Shown here: positions 11,820 to 23,464 of the stretch, piece after piece
Layout of the letters: every line of letters begins with the position of its first letter
How positions within the stretch are numbered: the first letter of the stretch is position 1
Assembly (NCBI GenBank): GCA_963556255.1
Contig: OY744605.1
Span: forward strand, 38,039,108 to 38,103,107
DNA from: Allolobophora icterica
Lineage: Eukaryota > Annelida > Clitellata > Crassiclitellata > Lumbricidae
Reading direction: 5' to 3'
Length of the DNA: 64,000 nucleotides
Program-made: the position numbers and the translations under genes
Notes under the pieces: model-generated
Database searches by the model: none
What the model was told of the DNA's origin: nothing
Seen by the model: the letters and a program-made list of their open reading frames with translations, nothing else

Positions 11820-12641
11820 GTAATATCACCTTTTTGAACCAGCTCGTTTGCTTCATTCTCAATCCGTTCAAACTCAAACTTGAAATCATTTCGCATATTT
11901 TAATATCGTTTTCATAAAGTTGAATCAAATGAGGTGTTACCAAATCAATGCTACTTCTCTGTAAATATGTGGATAAACTGAAAGCCTTCTCTAGCACTTT
12001 TTCCAGAATATTAGAAGAACTAAGAATTCGAACGTATCAAGGGTTACAAGCATGCCCTTTGCCTCAGTCAGCTGTTTCGTAGTGCAGCTTTTAATCTCAC
12101 CATCCACGAGTATATAACTATATATGCAGGGCAACTATTAGTTCTGGTAAATTCTGCAAGAGTACATGTACTGCTGATTTTCTGAATGCCCATCTGGAAT
12201 CGCAAAGTCTTTCTAGAGTTCCAGAAAACAAATTATGTCGTTCGAACGATTGGAATTTTAAAAAATTTGAACGATTGGAATAAATAAATTTTGAACGATT
12301 GGAATAAATAAACTGTGAAAAAGGCCCCACATCTTGGAAAATGGTCGCAGGGGGAGCGGCCGCTCCCCCTGCTCCCCCCCTAGCTACGCCTCTGCTAACA
12401 AGAACTATTATCGGAGCGTTAGGCCTACTACATTAGAAAATTTCCACCTTTTCTCAAAATTTAGGCCTATATATAACTGTCACTGATAATGGCTAAATAG
12501 CTTTTAAATAGTCAAGTGGTATTTGCAATAGTCTGCAGCTATTGACTATTTTAAATACTATTTAAATAGTTTTCTACAGGGACTATTTACTATTCTATCT
12601 AAATAGTCAACCTGACTATTTGCCCCAACACTGGAACTGTG

Positions 12642-13175
12642 CATTAAGTGACAGTTGCTGCTCAAGCTATTATCTTTCTGATAACAAAAGATAGTCTCTC
12701 AGTTCGAGTGCTGTTGTTGTATTTGCACCTCAGCAAACAGATCCTAATGTTCACATGGCTATGCTTCCACGGACTAATGCTGGTATAGGAAGGTAAGGCA
12801 AGACATTTGTTTACATGCCTATATAATAGAAGTGTGGTCCTGTAGGAAACAGTAGCTGAGTGTTTAGAATGACTGGCTTGTAATATGAAGACTACGACCT
12901 CAAGCCATTAGACAGTTACTGTGCTAGAACCTTAATTAAGCAAGTCCTTCATTCATGAAATGCTCTGTGCCTCAGATTAATAAACACATAATAAATGCAA
13001 TATTATAATAGTAATAATGTGAAGAACTTTTTGGTTGAAGTGAGAAACTTCTCTAGCGCAGTACCCAATCATCCATTTTCAACTTGGTCTTATTGCTGTA
13101 TATATTATTCACTTAATAGTGTGAACACAAAGATAACACTCATGAGGTTTCTTTAAGAGGTTCCAACTACACTTT
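12642..13175. other. Intergenic or intronic, nothing recognised
   Basis: AT-rich sequence without coding similarity or delimited repeats, between the nested hAT stack and the inverted pair at 13180-13790. Confidence 0.4.
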
Positions 13176-13179
13176 TGGT

Positions 13180-13790
13180 AAAGGTATATGGTGGCACAGT
13201 TGCATCTGTGCACAAGGTAAACATCATTGCTGCCCCAGAATTGGATAGAATAGAGTGCTACGAACTCTCACCACCTACTTCTGCTCAAGTAGGTAAGTAA
13301 TATTTAAGGTGAAAAATTAACTTATTAGAAAATTGACACAATACTTCAAAAGGTTAAAAATGAACTGTCAAACGAACACAATATTTACAAACATCAGGAA
13401 TTAATTGTTATTGTTTCAAATTAAAGTGTACATGTCCGAAATAAAAATCAGAAGTTCGAAGAGGTCCTTGCCTTGAAAGGCGGATTGCCACACAAATTCC
13501 AGCAGGTATTTAAGAAACAACTCATGACTTGTTCCAAATTATCTCTCAAGCTTTTGATTTGTTCCAAATTGTCTCTCAAGCTTTTGATTTGCTCATCCAC
13601 ATACATGCTCTCGACGTTTTACTAGACCATTTTTAAATATTGTGTTCATAAATCATTACTTACTTACTTGAGCTTAAGTATGCTGTGAAAGTTCGTAGCA
13701 CTATATCCTATCTAATTCTTGGGCAGCCATGATGTTTATCTTGTGCACGGCCTCAACCGCTCCACCATAAACCCTACCACACTATTTAAA
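13180..13790. repeat. Inverted pair of a coding-like ~125 bp sequence
   Basis: Left arm is about 13180-13305, right arm about 13655-13790 in opposite orientation, roughly 80% alike by eye. Both can be read in one frame as VYGG.V..VHK.NI.AA.ELDRI, with the right copy interrupted by stops. The spacer holds a 31 bp tandem duplication at about 13531-13592. No family was recognised; it could be the long terminal inverted repeats of a small transposon. Confidence 0.5.
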
Positions 13791-14249
13791 TATGGATTAA
13801 TGGGGAGAACTTTAGTGGAGGCCAAAGGAGATAAAGTGACTTTCAGTGTCTGATTTTGCTATCACGGCTGGGTTGACTTGGCTAAGGACTGAAACTCCCA
13901 AACCTTGTTGATATCCAGGGCAAAAACATTTCAATAGGGGCCTAGAATTTGTATTACAGAAGACAACTTGGGTTTTCTTGTCCAGTCTGTTAGATTTTGT
14001 TCAATTCCAAGTTGCATCTTCTCTCTGTCGAAATAAAGTTTACTCGTAAAATGGTCAACAACATTGGATTTTTACGGCAACAATGACTGGTCACTTAATC
14101 ACCGTCAATTGTACATGTTGCTTATATACTGTACATATGGAAGGCCTGCTACTACCATGCAAAAACGTTAAATGAAACTTAATCCTGCGTAATTTAAGAA
14201 TTCATCCATCTTCACAGCAGATTAGAAAAGCCATCTAACCACTAAGCAA

Positions 14250-14740
14250 ACCATGAATGCTGTCTATCATCATCATCATCAGTTCCTGACACCAACCATT
14301 TGGTGGCGATGGGTACAATTAAATGATCTCCATTGTCCTCGTTCATTTGTCAAGTCTATTGCCCCTCTTAGTGTTAGTCCAAGTGATGTTATGTCCTCCG
14401 TTATATTATCTATCCAGCATAGTCTGGATCTGCCTTTGTGTCTTTTCCCTTCGAACCTTGCATGCAGTGCACTGTGTGGGATTCTGTCAACTGGCATTCT
14501 CTCTACATGTCCAAACCATTGAAGTCTTTGTTGAATGACTTTGTCTAGTAGAGTTGTTTTGATGTCTAATGGTTGTCTTATGTCATCGTTTCTTATTTTC
14601 TGCAGTCTTGAAATCCCTGCGATCTTCCGCAGCCAGCTCATTTCTGCTGTAAGAATTCTTCTCTCATCTTGTTTTCGCATTGTCCAACATTCCGATCCAT
14701 ATAGGAAAATGGGTTGTATGAATAATCTTTGTTCGCGTAA
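14250..14740 (-). repeat. Non-LTR retrotransposon fragment (reverse transcriptase C-terminal region)
   Basis: The minus strand from about 14730 to 14279 reads IQPIFLYGSECWTMRKQDER ... EMSWLRKIAGI ... RLQWFGHVERM ... GRSRLCWIDNI. This is the typical end of the reverse transcriptase ORF of RTE/CR1/jockey-group retroelements found in many animal genomes. The frame is open for about 150 codons, but the catalytic part is missing (5' truncated). Direct diverged copies of a ~150 bp flanking sequence lie on both sides (14089-14249 and 14741-14930). Confidence 0.85.
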
Positions 14741-14934
14741 TCACCGTCAATTGTACATGTTGCTTTAGGCCTATATACTGTGCGTACGGACGGCCTGCTA
14801 CTAGCATGCAAAAACGCTAAATGATCTAGTCCTGCGTAATTTAAGAATTCATCTATCTTAAGGCATGTTCATTGTTCACAGTAGATTAGAAACGCCATCT
14901 TACCACTAAGTAAACCCTGAACGCTGTCTATAGA

Positions 14935-15540
14935 TTATACGCGAGTCAAAATGCACCTGAACGCTTTAACAATAAAAAGTAACACCAATAAACCAGTTAT
15001 ACCCACCAGCTTCAATAAGGATGAGAAAAGTTATAATTTCGATTAACAAAGGCGGCATTTTCATATTTTTTCCTTCCAAAACAATTCGCTTATCAAACTA
15101 TAGGCCTGCTCATAAACACAGGTGAGTGTTATCGCGAATTATTTTCTACCTGTGCAGAAACTGGTGCGAATCATAATGTTATCAACCACAAAATTTCATT
15201 TGTGTAGCGCTATTATAATTCCGAATGAAAAAAAGAAGTAAGTAAATACGATAACAAAACACTAGCCTGTCTTCTTTCACATAAAATCGTTTTTATTGGT
15301 CAGAAATCATAAATAAAATATCATACGCAAAATATGATCATAACTTCATAAGCTTTGAAAATGATTTTTGTGGTTACGTACGTAAGCTTGGTCCAAAACT
15401 TATGATCTATTATCGTAATCGTAAACTAAATTTATAAAGCGCCACTCGATAGCTAAACGCAGCTAGGGCGCCAGCTCATTCACGAGCGCTGCGTCAAGTC
15501 AGAGGGATTTCAAAGGGGTAGTCAAAAGGAGGTCCGAGAA
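14935..15540. other. Intergenic, nothing recognised
   Basis: AT-rich DNA with a TTTATAAAGCGCCACTCG word near 15430-15455 that recurs, diverged, in the palindrome at 44975 and in the L2-like tails. Otherwise no structure was seen. Confidence 0.35.
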
Positions 15541-15543
15541 GGG

Positions 15544-15703
15544 CTGTAGGCCTAGTCGAGGGTATACGCGGGTATACAGCGTGTACTCACCTCTAGAGAC
15601 CGTACTCACCTTACAAAAGATTTGAACTTACCTCTAAGTAGTTTTGGAAAACTAACCGTTAGCGCATAGGCCTACTCATCTCTAATTTTACCACTACAGC
15701 CCT
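15544..15703. mobile_element. hAT-like MITE, AGGGCTGTAGT family, copy 1
   Basis: Inverted ends AGGGCTGTAG and CTACAGCCCT enclose a GTACTCACCTCTA-rich interior. Same family as 34821-34975 and 43896-44081. The flanks share GTCCGAG on both sides (7 of 8 positions), a slightly decayed duplication. Confidence 0.65.
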
Positions 15704-15839
15704 GTCCGAGTCCGGTTTTCCAGAGGGACCAGATCAATTGAGAGATGAGACAGGTAGGCCTACGTTTTGCCTCTCTTGAATAAACTCTCGACTCCCAGAA
15801 TTACAACAAATATCTGATCCATCCTACGAACTGACTAGA

Positions 15840-16090
15840 ACCTCCCCTCTTGCTATCTCTCCACAGGTTTCTCATTCAAAACTGAAAATACTGCTTTTTC
15901 ATAAATCCTATCCTGATCCTCTGTTTCCCGATGCCCCTCGATCGCCGTTCAATACTAAACACCATGATTGCAGTCTGCCTGCCTAACCCCGGAACCGATT
16001 TTCACCTCCCCCGCCTATCGATTTTGTTTTGACTATGCGCCTGTGAATAAATTTCACTTCTTTGGGCGCTGCAAAAATCTGGAGATTACG
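15840..16090 (+). repeat. Possible L2-like retroelement 3' end
   Basis: One frame near 15870 reads SHSKLKILLFHKSYPDP, resembling the short C-terminal ..LK..LF.. stretch of CR1/L2 reverse transcriptase ORFs. The following sequence (TGAATAAATTTC, GGGCGCTGCAAAA) looks like a 3' tail. Weak evidence. Confidence 0.3.
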
Positions 16091-16349
16091 ATCGACTCGG
16101 TAGGTTTCGACTGAGAGATGTCGACAGCAGATGTCAGTGATGATTTCGAGCACGATAGACGGTCTAAACTTTCTAACGCCTTACACACAACATAATTATA
16201 TGGTTGTGAATCAATTAGCTAGAAGTCTTCTTAGGACTGCAGTTGCATGGTTCGCAGTGTAGCAGAGTTCGCAGTGTAACGCTCTTAAAGTGTCCTGCAA
16301 GGTCAACTGGTGATACGATTCAGGATGAGAAATGTCGGGGGGCTGGGAG

Positions 16350-17401
16350 TAGGGAATGTAATCCCGGGATCCCGAATCCCGGGATCCCGGGATCCCGGAA
16401 CATTTTTCAATCCCGTAATCCCGGGATTGACAAACGTGGAATCCCGTATTTCCGGGATTACAAAAAATTGGGATTTTTGGATTAAATTTGCTTGATCCAC
16501 TGTATAATTCTTCCTTGAGGCTTGGGCAATGGACGCTAATTACGGCAGATAAACAGCAACGACGGGTACCAGCCCTAGTGCAGACTACAGACTGACTCTG
16601 CCTGCCAGAGGCGTTTACCCCCCCCCCCCAAGTTATTGTAGCAACGTCCCTTTCCCTCTGTTCTTCCCCCTCCCCGTTCCTTTCCCCTTAAGATGGTGTC
16701 ACACACACACTGACAGATCTCCCCTATGTCTTGGATGGAGCATTTGCTCCAAGGTTTCTATGGTGTAGACGCCCCTGCTGGCTACTTTAATATCAGGGTG
16801 CTGCAGGCTGCTGTGCACTCCGCTGCAGTACGGCTGCTAGGCCTACTGGTAGGCGAGACTGCTAGGCTGCTACTGCTTGGGTCTTCCCGCAGCGATGCTG
16901 CGCTGGTCACCTGTCGTTCTGAGACCTCATTCCCGGCCGTGGGATTGCTATCAAGTATCAAGATCTTTCCACTCAGAAACACCCCACCCCGAGTTAATGA
17001 GCCTCCGAATACAAGCTGTTAGTGGAGAAACCTTGATCACGGATCAACCGAGCCCAACTGCTGTCAAGTGCCTCTGCCTATGCTCGGAGTCATCATTAGT
17101 GGGTGAATCTACTTTTGACACTTCACGCTTCTTGCGATAATTTTATCGTAAATAACTCCTAACGCACGTTTAAACTTTTCATTTTAAGTTACAAGTTTAT
17201 AACACATCCCCACAACGTTCTTAATACCATTATATCTTTAATACACAACAACGTTATAGTATTAAATATACATTTATGCTACAGGCGGGAAAATTTTTTA
17301 TTGCATAAAGTATAATCCCGGGATCCCGGGATCCCGGGATTGATAAATTCCTAATCCCGTAATCCCGGGATTGACAGAATGCTCCGGGATTACATTCCCT
17401 A
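16350..17401. mobile_element. hAT-like element with TCCCGGGA-repeat ends
   Basis: Inverted ends TAGGGAATGTAATCCCGG and CCGGGATTACATTCCCTA are flanked by a perfect 8 bp duplication GCTGGGAG (16342-16349, 17402-17409). Both ends contain runs of TCCCGGGA palindromes (16361-16460, 17312-17370). The interior holds a second MITE (about 16607-16776). No intact transposase frame. Confidence 0.85.
16607..16776. mobile_element. Small hAT-like MITE (CAGAGGCGTTTA ends), nested
   Basis: Shares with 25172-25335 the start CAGAGGCGT, a C-rich tract, the word TGGATGGAGCATTTGCTCCA and the end ACGCC..CTG. The flanking duplication here is imperfect (6 of 8). It sits inside the 16350-17401 element. Confidence 0.6.
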
Positions 17402-17412
17402 GCTGGGAGGAT

Positions 17413-17605
17413 TCTATAGGCGTAATTTGTAGGGGTACCCGTACCCCCACTTTTTGAACTGAGGGGTACCGTACCCCCCATTTTTTAAACAATGCCAATC
17501 TATTTTATTATTGTGCCTTCCCAGAGATTGTCTCCTTGCAAAAAGTCAAAGTGGAGAAGAAATTGGTACCCCCACTTTTTAAACCAAAGTTACGCCCATG
17601 GAGGG
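17413..17605. repeat. Repeat with TAGGCGTAATTTG / CAAAGTTACGCCC ends
   Basis: Inverted ends TAGGCGTAATTTGTAGGGG and CCCCCACTTTTTAAACCAAAGTTACGCCCATG enclose a GGTACC-rich interior. Related ends recur at about 59297, 62100, 62530 and 27000. Immediately downstream (17605-17860) is a segment repeated at 24630-24830 and, inverted, at 62220-62500. Confidence 0.5.
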
Positions 17606-19576
17606 CTCAACCCCTAGACTTTCTTAGACCCCCAGTTGTCTTCATTGCACACCATAGTGGGTCGTTTCCAACCTCCAGTTGTGCTAGTGTGATTATATTG
17701 TGCACATATTTTAGCACTTTCTTTCACAAATCGCTTTGTAGGTATTAGGTAACTAATAAAGTAATGCTGTGCTTTATTGTGAGATTTGTGGCCATGTGAA
17801 TTGTATGCTAATAAATTTGGTGATATCATCACTTTAAGGAGTTTAGTATTGAACTTTTGTGATATAAACAGACGTTTTTATAGTTGGTAGATAGAATTTT
17901 ATGTCTGCCATTTATTTTTTTACCTAAAAAGAGATTCAGAACTAAGCTCTTTTTAGGTATTTCTTACAAGTAAATTACATAAGAGTTATTTAAAAATCGG
18001 ATTAATTGAACTTGGATTTATTGAATTATAATATGTGCATCACATATGTTTGGAGTATTACTACCGGTACTCAGGCTGTTTACGGCAAGCTTTACGACTA
18101 AATAAAGCTAAATTTAGTCATTATTGTACATACTATTAATTAGATACATGTTGTTCTAAATATAGTACAAGGGAATAAGAACATAAATCTGTGAAGTGTT
18201 GCGAAAGCGTCTAATAATAGTTCATTGGAAGGTGAGGTTAATCGTGTTTCAGATAGCTATTCATTCATTTATTATCATGGGAATTTCAAAATCTGAAACA
18301 GAAACACTCTAAGGTGCCAAACATAATGTATTTATGAAGTGGTTGTCTCAACTGTTTTGTTGGTGCACCATTGGCATGACATAAAGACTAATACAGCACA
18401 AGGTGTTGTGGGATAACATAATGCACTGCAAAAAGCCATGACAAAATGCACCTACCGTACACGAATGTAACATTATTATGGACGTTCACTTAACGCACCA
18501 GTTTCTATAAGCCAGTGGTGAAACCAGCATATTACTTGCAGTTGGGAAGGAACATAATGACTGGGCTAAATACATGTACAGGCTATCCAACTGCGTTATG
18601 AGAGGGGACTTTTCCTTTCCTCGGCAGATTGTATCCTGGCTTAAGTCTACCTTCAGGCCAGACACATTTATGCATTATTGCATTGGCACAGTAGTCTTTC
18701 TAGATTAGAGCCAACAAATACAGAAAAACAGTCAAAAAGTAACTCAATTGGTTATTTCACTGATTGGTACTTAACACTGGAAAGGATTAATAAGGGTCTT
18801 CATACTCTGCCCTGTTTTCCAACATAATTAGTCTATTCTCATAAAAGTAATTCCAGTCACTCCCTGTGAACCACCAACAAAAAAATCAAGTCCTAGATAC
18901 AAAAATAGGTACGGGATAGGGTAAGCATGTCTTGCCACAAATTATACAATAGGATCAATTTGTAACGTTTAAAATGACAGCCACTATCATCATAGTCAGC
19001 TGATAATCATGAAACTCAGATATCTAGCGCAAGGAAGACATTACTGAGAAGGACAAACAATATACATTTCCAATTTACATTTATCAAATCATTACATTAC
19101 ACAAAGTACTAAATTATGCTATAAAAATGTCACATCTCAAGCAAACATGTGTACAGTTAGCATATATTTATAAACTAAGTTTATATATATGCATGCAAAT
19201 GTTCAAAGGAATGTATTACTTGGGAGTTTCAGCTAACATATTATTAAACTGCTATCAGATGCTAAAATCATGGACACATTACATATATTTAAATGTGTGT
19301 ATATACAGGTGTATGATTCCATAAGAGTGTGCAAATCTTTGTGTATATACATGTTTGTGTACAGAAATTTCACAATTTACACACTAATCACATGTATATA
19401 AATTCACACATTTCCCATCACATGTGTATGGAAAGAAATGTAGAAGTAGAATATAATTTCAGAAGTAGGGATAAGGAGTAACAATGTTAGTTGAAATGAT
19501 GTACAGATAAAGATATTGTGTGTTTTAATAGGACATAAATAGTTACATTTCAACTCAAGTGTCTGAAGGTGTAGAA
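17605..19576. other. Dispersed repeat then 3' flank of Ly6-like gene 2
   Basis: 17605-17860 is a dispersed repeat (CTTTCTTAGACCCCCAGTTG ... TAATAAATTTGGTGATATCATCA), present also at 24640-24830 and inverted at 62220-62500. The remainder is AT-rich and probably includes the 3' UTR of the gene ending at 19577. No other features seen. Confidence 0.4.
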
Positions 19577-22500
19577 CTAGAGAAGGTTCCAAAATGTAAT
19601 CAACGTGGATGAGATGATGAGCAGTGGAAGAGCAGTTGCAGAAACAGAGCGCCATGCACCATTGCACAGGTCTGTGTTACAGTAGCACCTGCGACTGTGG
19701 CCATCGACGGTTTCATAGTACTGGCACTCGTGGCTGAAGGCAATTGTTCGGCTGTTGGCGCAGATACGTGAAATGACAGTTGAATCTACAAATGACAATG
19801 AAATCAACATCAAAGTCTTTTGAATGTGGCATCAACTATCCATATGACCACAATGACCTTTGGAAACATCAATTCATCAGGAATGTGGGTAACAGATGGC
19901 TACATTATCTGAGTGTGCACTTGTTGGATTGTCTTTTTATTAACCATTCCAAAAGTGAATGAACCGGAAAATCTAATTAGACACTAAGATTACAATTTAT
20001 AATGGTCCTTTGAGGGCTTCTGAGAAAGGTGCAATAGAAATTCTACAAATGTGCATACATTACTAGAAGCAGTATCTCTTGTTATTCAAGTAGAAACAGA
20101 CTGTGCCAAATCCAACTGGCATTAATGCTTTGAGCGCACTTCAAGTACAAAAGATTAACAATATAAGTATCGCTATACAGTACAACACTGCAAGAAATTT
20201 TCAGAATTTCAATTTCCTGTTATGTTGAAGAGAAGGTATTTCTGCTTTTCTGCAGCTTCTGTGCTTACAGGGCCTCTGAATAGTTAATCTGCAAGAGGCG
20301 CTTTATAAATTTCGGTCGGAGTTGCTTCTAGAAGATTGGGTTGCTCTACTGATTTGTAGATGTATATAACAAATTGTGTTCAACTGTGAAAATTGCTAAT
20401 ATGCAAGAGTCGGTAAACAAACTTGGAAAGTTCAATGTTCAAAATGTAAATCGCTCAATGTCCTTAGTGGCGCAAGTGGGTTGTGCCTGGAGAACGAACT
20501 TGATTCAAACTATGGCAATATAAACAAACTACATCCAGGGATTATTTGTTAGAAAAACTGAGTCACAAGACTTAGTGCAATTGTAAGAGAAAGAAGTTTC
20601 TTATCGCACAGATAGAGACATTGTTCAAGTTCTTACATCTCGGAGTGTTCTTGTAGTAACCCATGAATATTGTTGTCTCCGTTTTCATGCAGCCGTAACA
20701 GCCATCTCTGATGCGTGGCTGGTCACAAAGATTTCCATAACCTGCTTTCCATACGTTGCACTCATAGCATTTCATCCCGAATGCTGAAAAATCAAATTTT
20801 AGACTGAAATTCAAAAGAATGACGATGGGATTTTGATAATAGCTTCATGCCATGAAAGTGGGAATCATGCTCAATGTACTTAAAACAAAGGAACCAGATG
20901 CATGCAAACGCCAAGTGGTAGTATTTTCATGAAGGTGCTCTGTTAAGAAACTTTAACAAGTAGTAGATTAACAGCAACATTATTACAAAAACAGCATACA
21001 AGTACAATTTAAATGGTAACAAAAACAACATTAAATAGTGCTTAAAGTAATGCTTCAGCCCAGAAAGTGAAACAAAAGAAAGATTACAGCTTGAAGTTAC
21101 TTCGCAAGGAATTACGAAGTTACAGGATTTTATACAGTATAATGAAGCAAAAAGCTAACCATGCCCAAAGTTACAGAAAGCTGCAATACTGGAAATGAAT
21201 AGATGGTGACTTGATCATATGTAGATCGACTTTCTTGGTCATTGGTCAGGACACTTTCTCAAATGTACTTATATGCAATAAAGAAACTTACTTCGCTGAA
21301 TAAGTCTGTTTTCAAGAAATAAAAATATATTGAATCTTGTTTGACTTTGTTCCTTTCTTATTAGTTATTTAGTATCAGAAGTAGGAACTGGGGTGAAATT
21401 AACTATTTTAGAACGATATATCCTTTCAATTTAAGCGATCTCTGATAAGGTCATCTACCAAGCATTTTAATACATTCCAACTGATGAAGGCATTGAGCAT
21501 GGTCAACCTTTGGATCTTTACAGATTTCCTCTGTGGGAGGTAACAGCGGCCAAAACTCTTTTGTAAAGAAAACCCGTATTTACGAAAATGCTCCGTGTAC
21601 CGTATCCCCAAATCCCAACAATGTATTTCCGCTGGATACCTGGAACTACTTTGTAAAGAAACACCGGGTTACCGAAAATGCTCTTTCTGCCGGATCCCCA
21701 AAATTCCAATATCAAGTAAGTAATAAGAATGGACCATGGTGTGTAGTAAATCCCCGAAACCCCAATCCGCGAAAAGTAATTTCGCCGGATCCCCGAAATC
21801 GATTTTCTAAGTTTAAAAAAATTATTTGCGCAAATCTAACTTCTAGGGATATTTTCGAATATATTGTTCAGGATATGGACCGATTAGTCCTGATATAAGT
21901 TTACATGAATGAAACACTTGGTAGGCAAAACTTTTGGGGATTCAGCTTATTTTGATTTCCATTCACTTTTGGATGTTGGGGGTTATTGTCTGCACTAGTT
22001 TTCGGGATATTGTAACAATTGGTAGAAAACTGCTTTTGGGGATTTGGCTAATTTTGCATTCCATTTGCTTTTGGTTGTCAGGGATTCTGGTTTGCATCAT
22101 TTTTCAGGATATCGAATACTTGGTAGAAAACTGCTTTCGGTTTATTTCGCAGTTTAATCGCTTTCAGGGAATCGAGATACAGGTAGATCATATCTGGGGC
22201 GGCCATGTTGTTTATACGGAGATCGGTCGCAGACAGTCAACAGGTAGTTTACCTTCAGGAGTTTGAGTGACTAATCCACGGGCATGGGTAAAATGCTGAT
22301 TTGCTGATCGGTGACGGGTAAAGTGCTGATTGGAAAAATGCTGATTGGTCATGCTGATTGGTGGGTAAAAGCTGATTGGAAAAATGCTGATTGGTCATAC
22401 TGTTTGATGGGTACAATGCTGTTAAAAAAATGCTGACTATAACAACATAATGTAACAGTTGGTCTTTATTATTATTATTATTAATTATTATTATTATAAC

Positions 22501-23427
22501 TTTTATATGCACATATCACAAATGTACCTTTTCTTTCTGTTAGAAACACTAACACAGACATTGTGATACCATCATGGACATGAATCACATTCAGTCCAAT
22601 GATTATTTTTATTTTTTAAGTTTTGTTTTTGCATTTCCATGCGGAAAATCAGCTGCGACATTCTCGTCATCGTTGTAGTTGACGACGACAGGATTTGGAC
22701 GATCCTTTTGGAAATATGCTGTTTTGATGACCAGGTGAAGAAGCACTTGCTCTGTGACTTGGGACCATCATAGATCTGGAAATACATTCTGTCACATAGA
22801 CCACTGCCACATTTTCTTTCTTTTGTGGCTCCATAAAAACGCCAACGATATCCATCAACTTTCCAATCATCCTTCTTAAAATCTTCTGACCACGAATAAT
22901 GAAGAATTGATCCTCCCGTCGGTCAATTAACAACTGCATTATTTTACTGAATGACTATTAAAACTAGGATTGCCAGACATCCGGCAAAAGGAGGACATGT
23001 CCTTTTTGACCTCATGTCCTCTGTCCAGCAGGCAAAGTTAAAAACCTAGAAAATGTCTGGCTTTTGTATGCTTCTGATATTGGGCTATTGGCTATTATTT
23101 TTTGGCCGTTTTTAACAACTTTACACGCATAATATGTTGTCCCCAAGTTCCCCTAACTAATCTACTTACTTATTTATCTTTTATAGCAACTCTATTTTCC
23201 AGACTTTTCTATTACATGATCTGAGTAGTGTTACAATGTATCTATGGTCAAAGTGACTTTGTTTCTTGGTTACTTTGTTGACCCTGTGACTCCAGAGTGA
23301 AATTTTCAATATGTCCTCCTTTGCAGCTCTCTGTGTCCTCCTCTGGCTATCCATGTATCTGGCAACCCTAATTAAAACACTCGTACATATACTCAATTAC
23401 TCATGGCTGCAATTATTCCAATCCAAT

Positions 23428-23464
<37 letters not shown>

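Larger units (their letters stand above)
10071..12394. mobile_element. hAT-like element, middle of nest (ends CAGTGGCGTAGCCAGG)
   Basis: Ends CAGTGGCGTAGCCAGG and CCTAGCTACGCCTCTG (inverse) are flanked by the perfect 8 bp duplication CTAACAAG (10063-10070, 12395-12402). It carries an L2/CR1-like 3' fragment (about 10230-10760) and a piece of hAT-type coding DNA either side of the innermost insertion (about 10810-10910 and 11830-11930). An inverted second copy of the family is at 59625-62029 and carries the same L2 fragment, so that fragment travels as part of the element. Confidence 0.88.
9739..12633. mobile_element. hAT-like element, outermost of three nested (ends CAGTGTTGGG)
   Basis: Ends CAGTGTTGGG (9739) and CCCAACACTG (12633) are flanked by a perfect 8 bp duplication GAACTGTG (9731-9738 and 12634-12641). 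The element's own sequence is only the outer ~330 bp at left and ~230 bp at right, rich in ACTATTTAAATAGT palindromic words. A second hAT element interrupts it. The segments 9916-10020 and 12396-12520 are diverged direct copies of each other, so the element carries an internal duplication. Confidence 0.88.

Noticed and set aside
15121..15180. Signal-peptide exon for Ly6-like gene 1 (minus strand, MIRTSFCT then GTAGAA)
   Set aside because: Phase fits, but the peptide is too short and not hydrophobic enough to be a signal sequence.
22255..22512. Small protein from the AATGCTGATTGG-rich region
   Set aside because: The frame is formed by the repeated ends of the 22280-23704 transposon.
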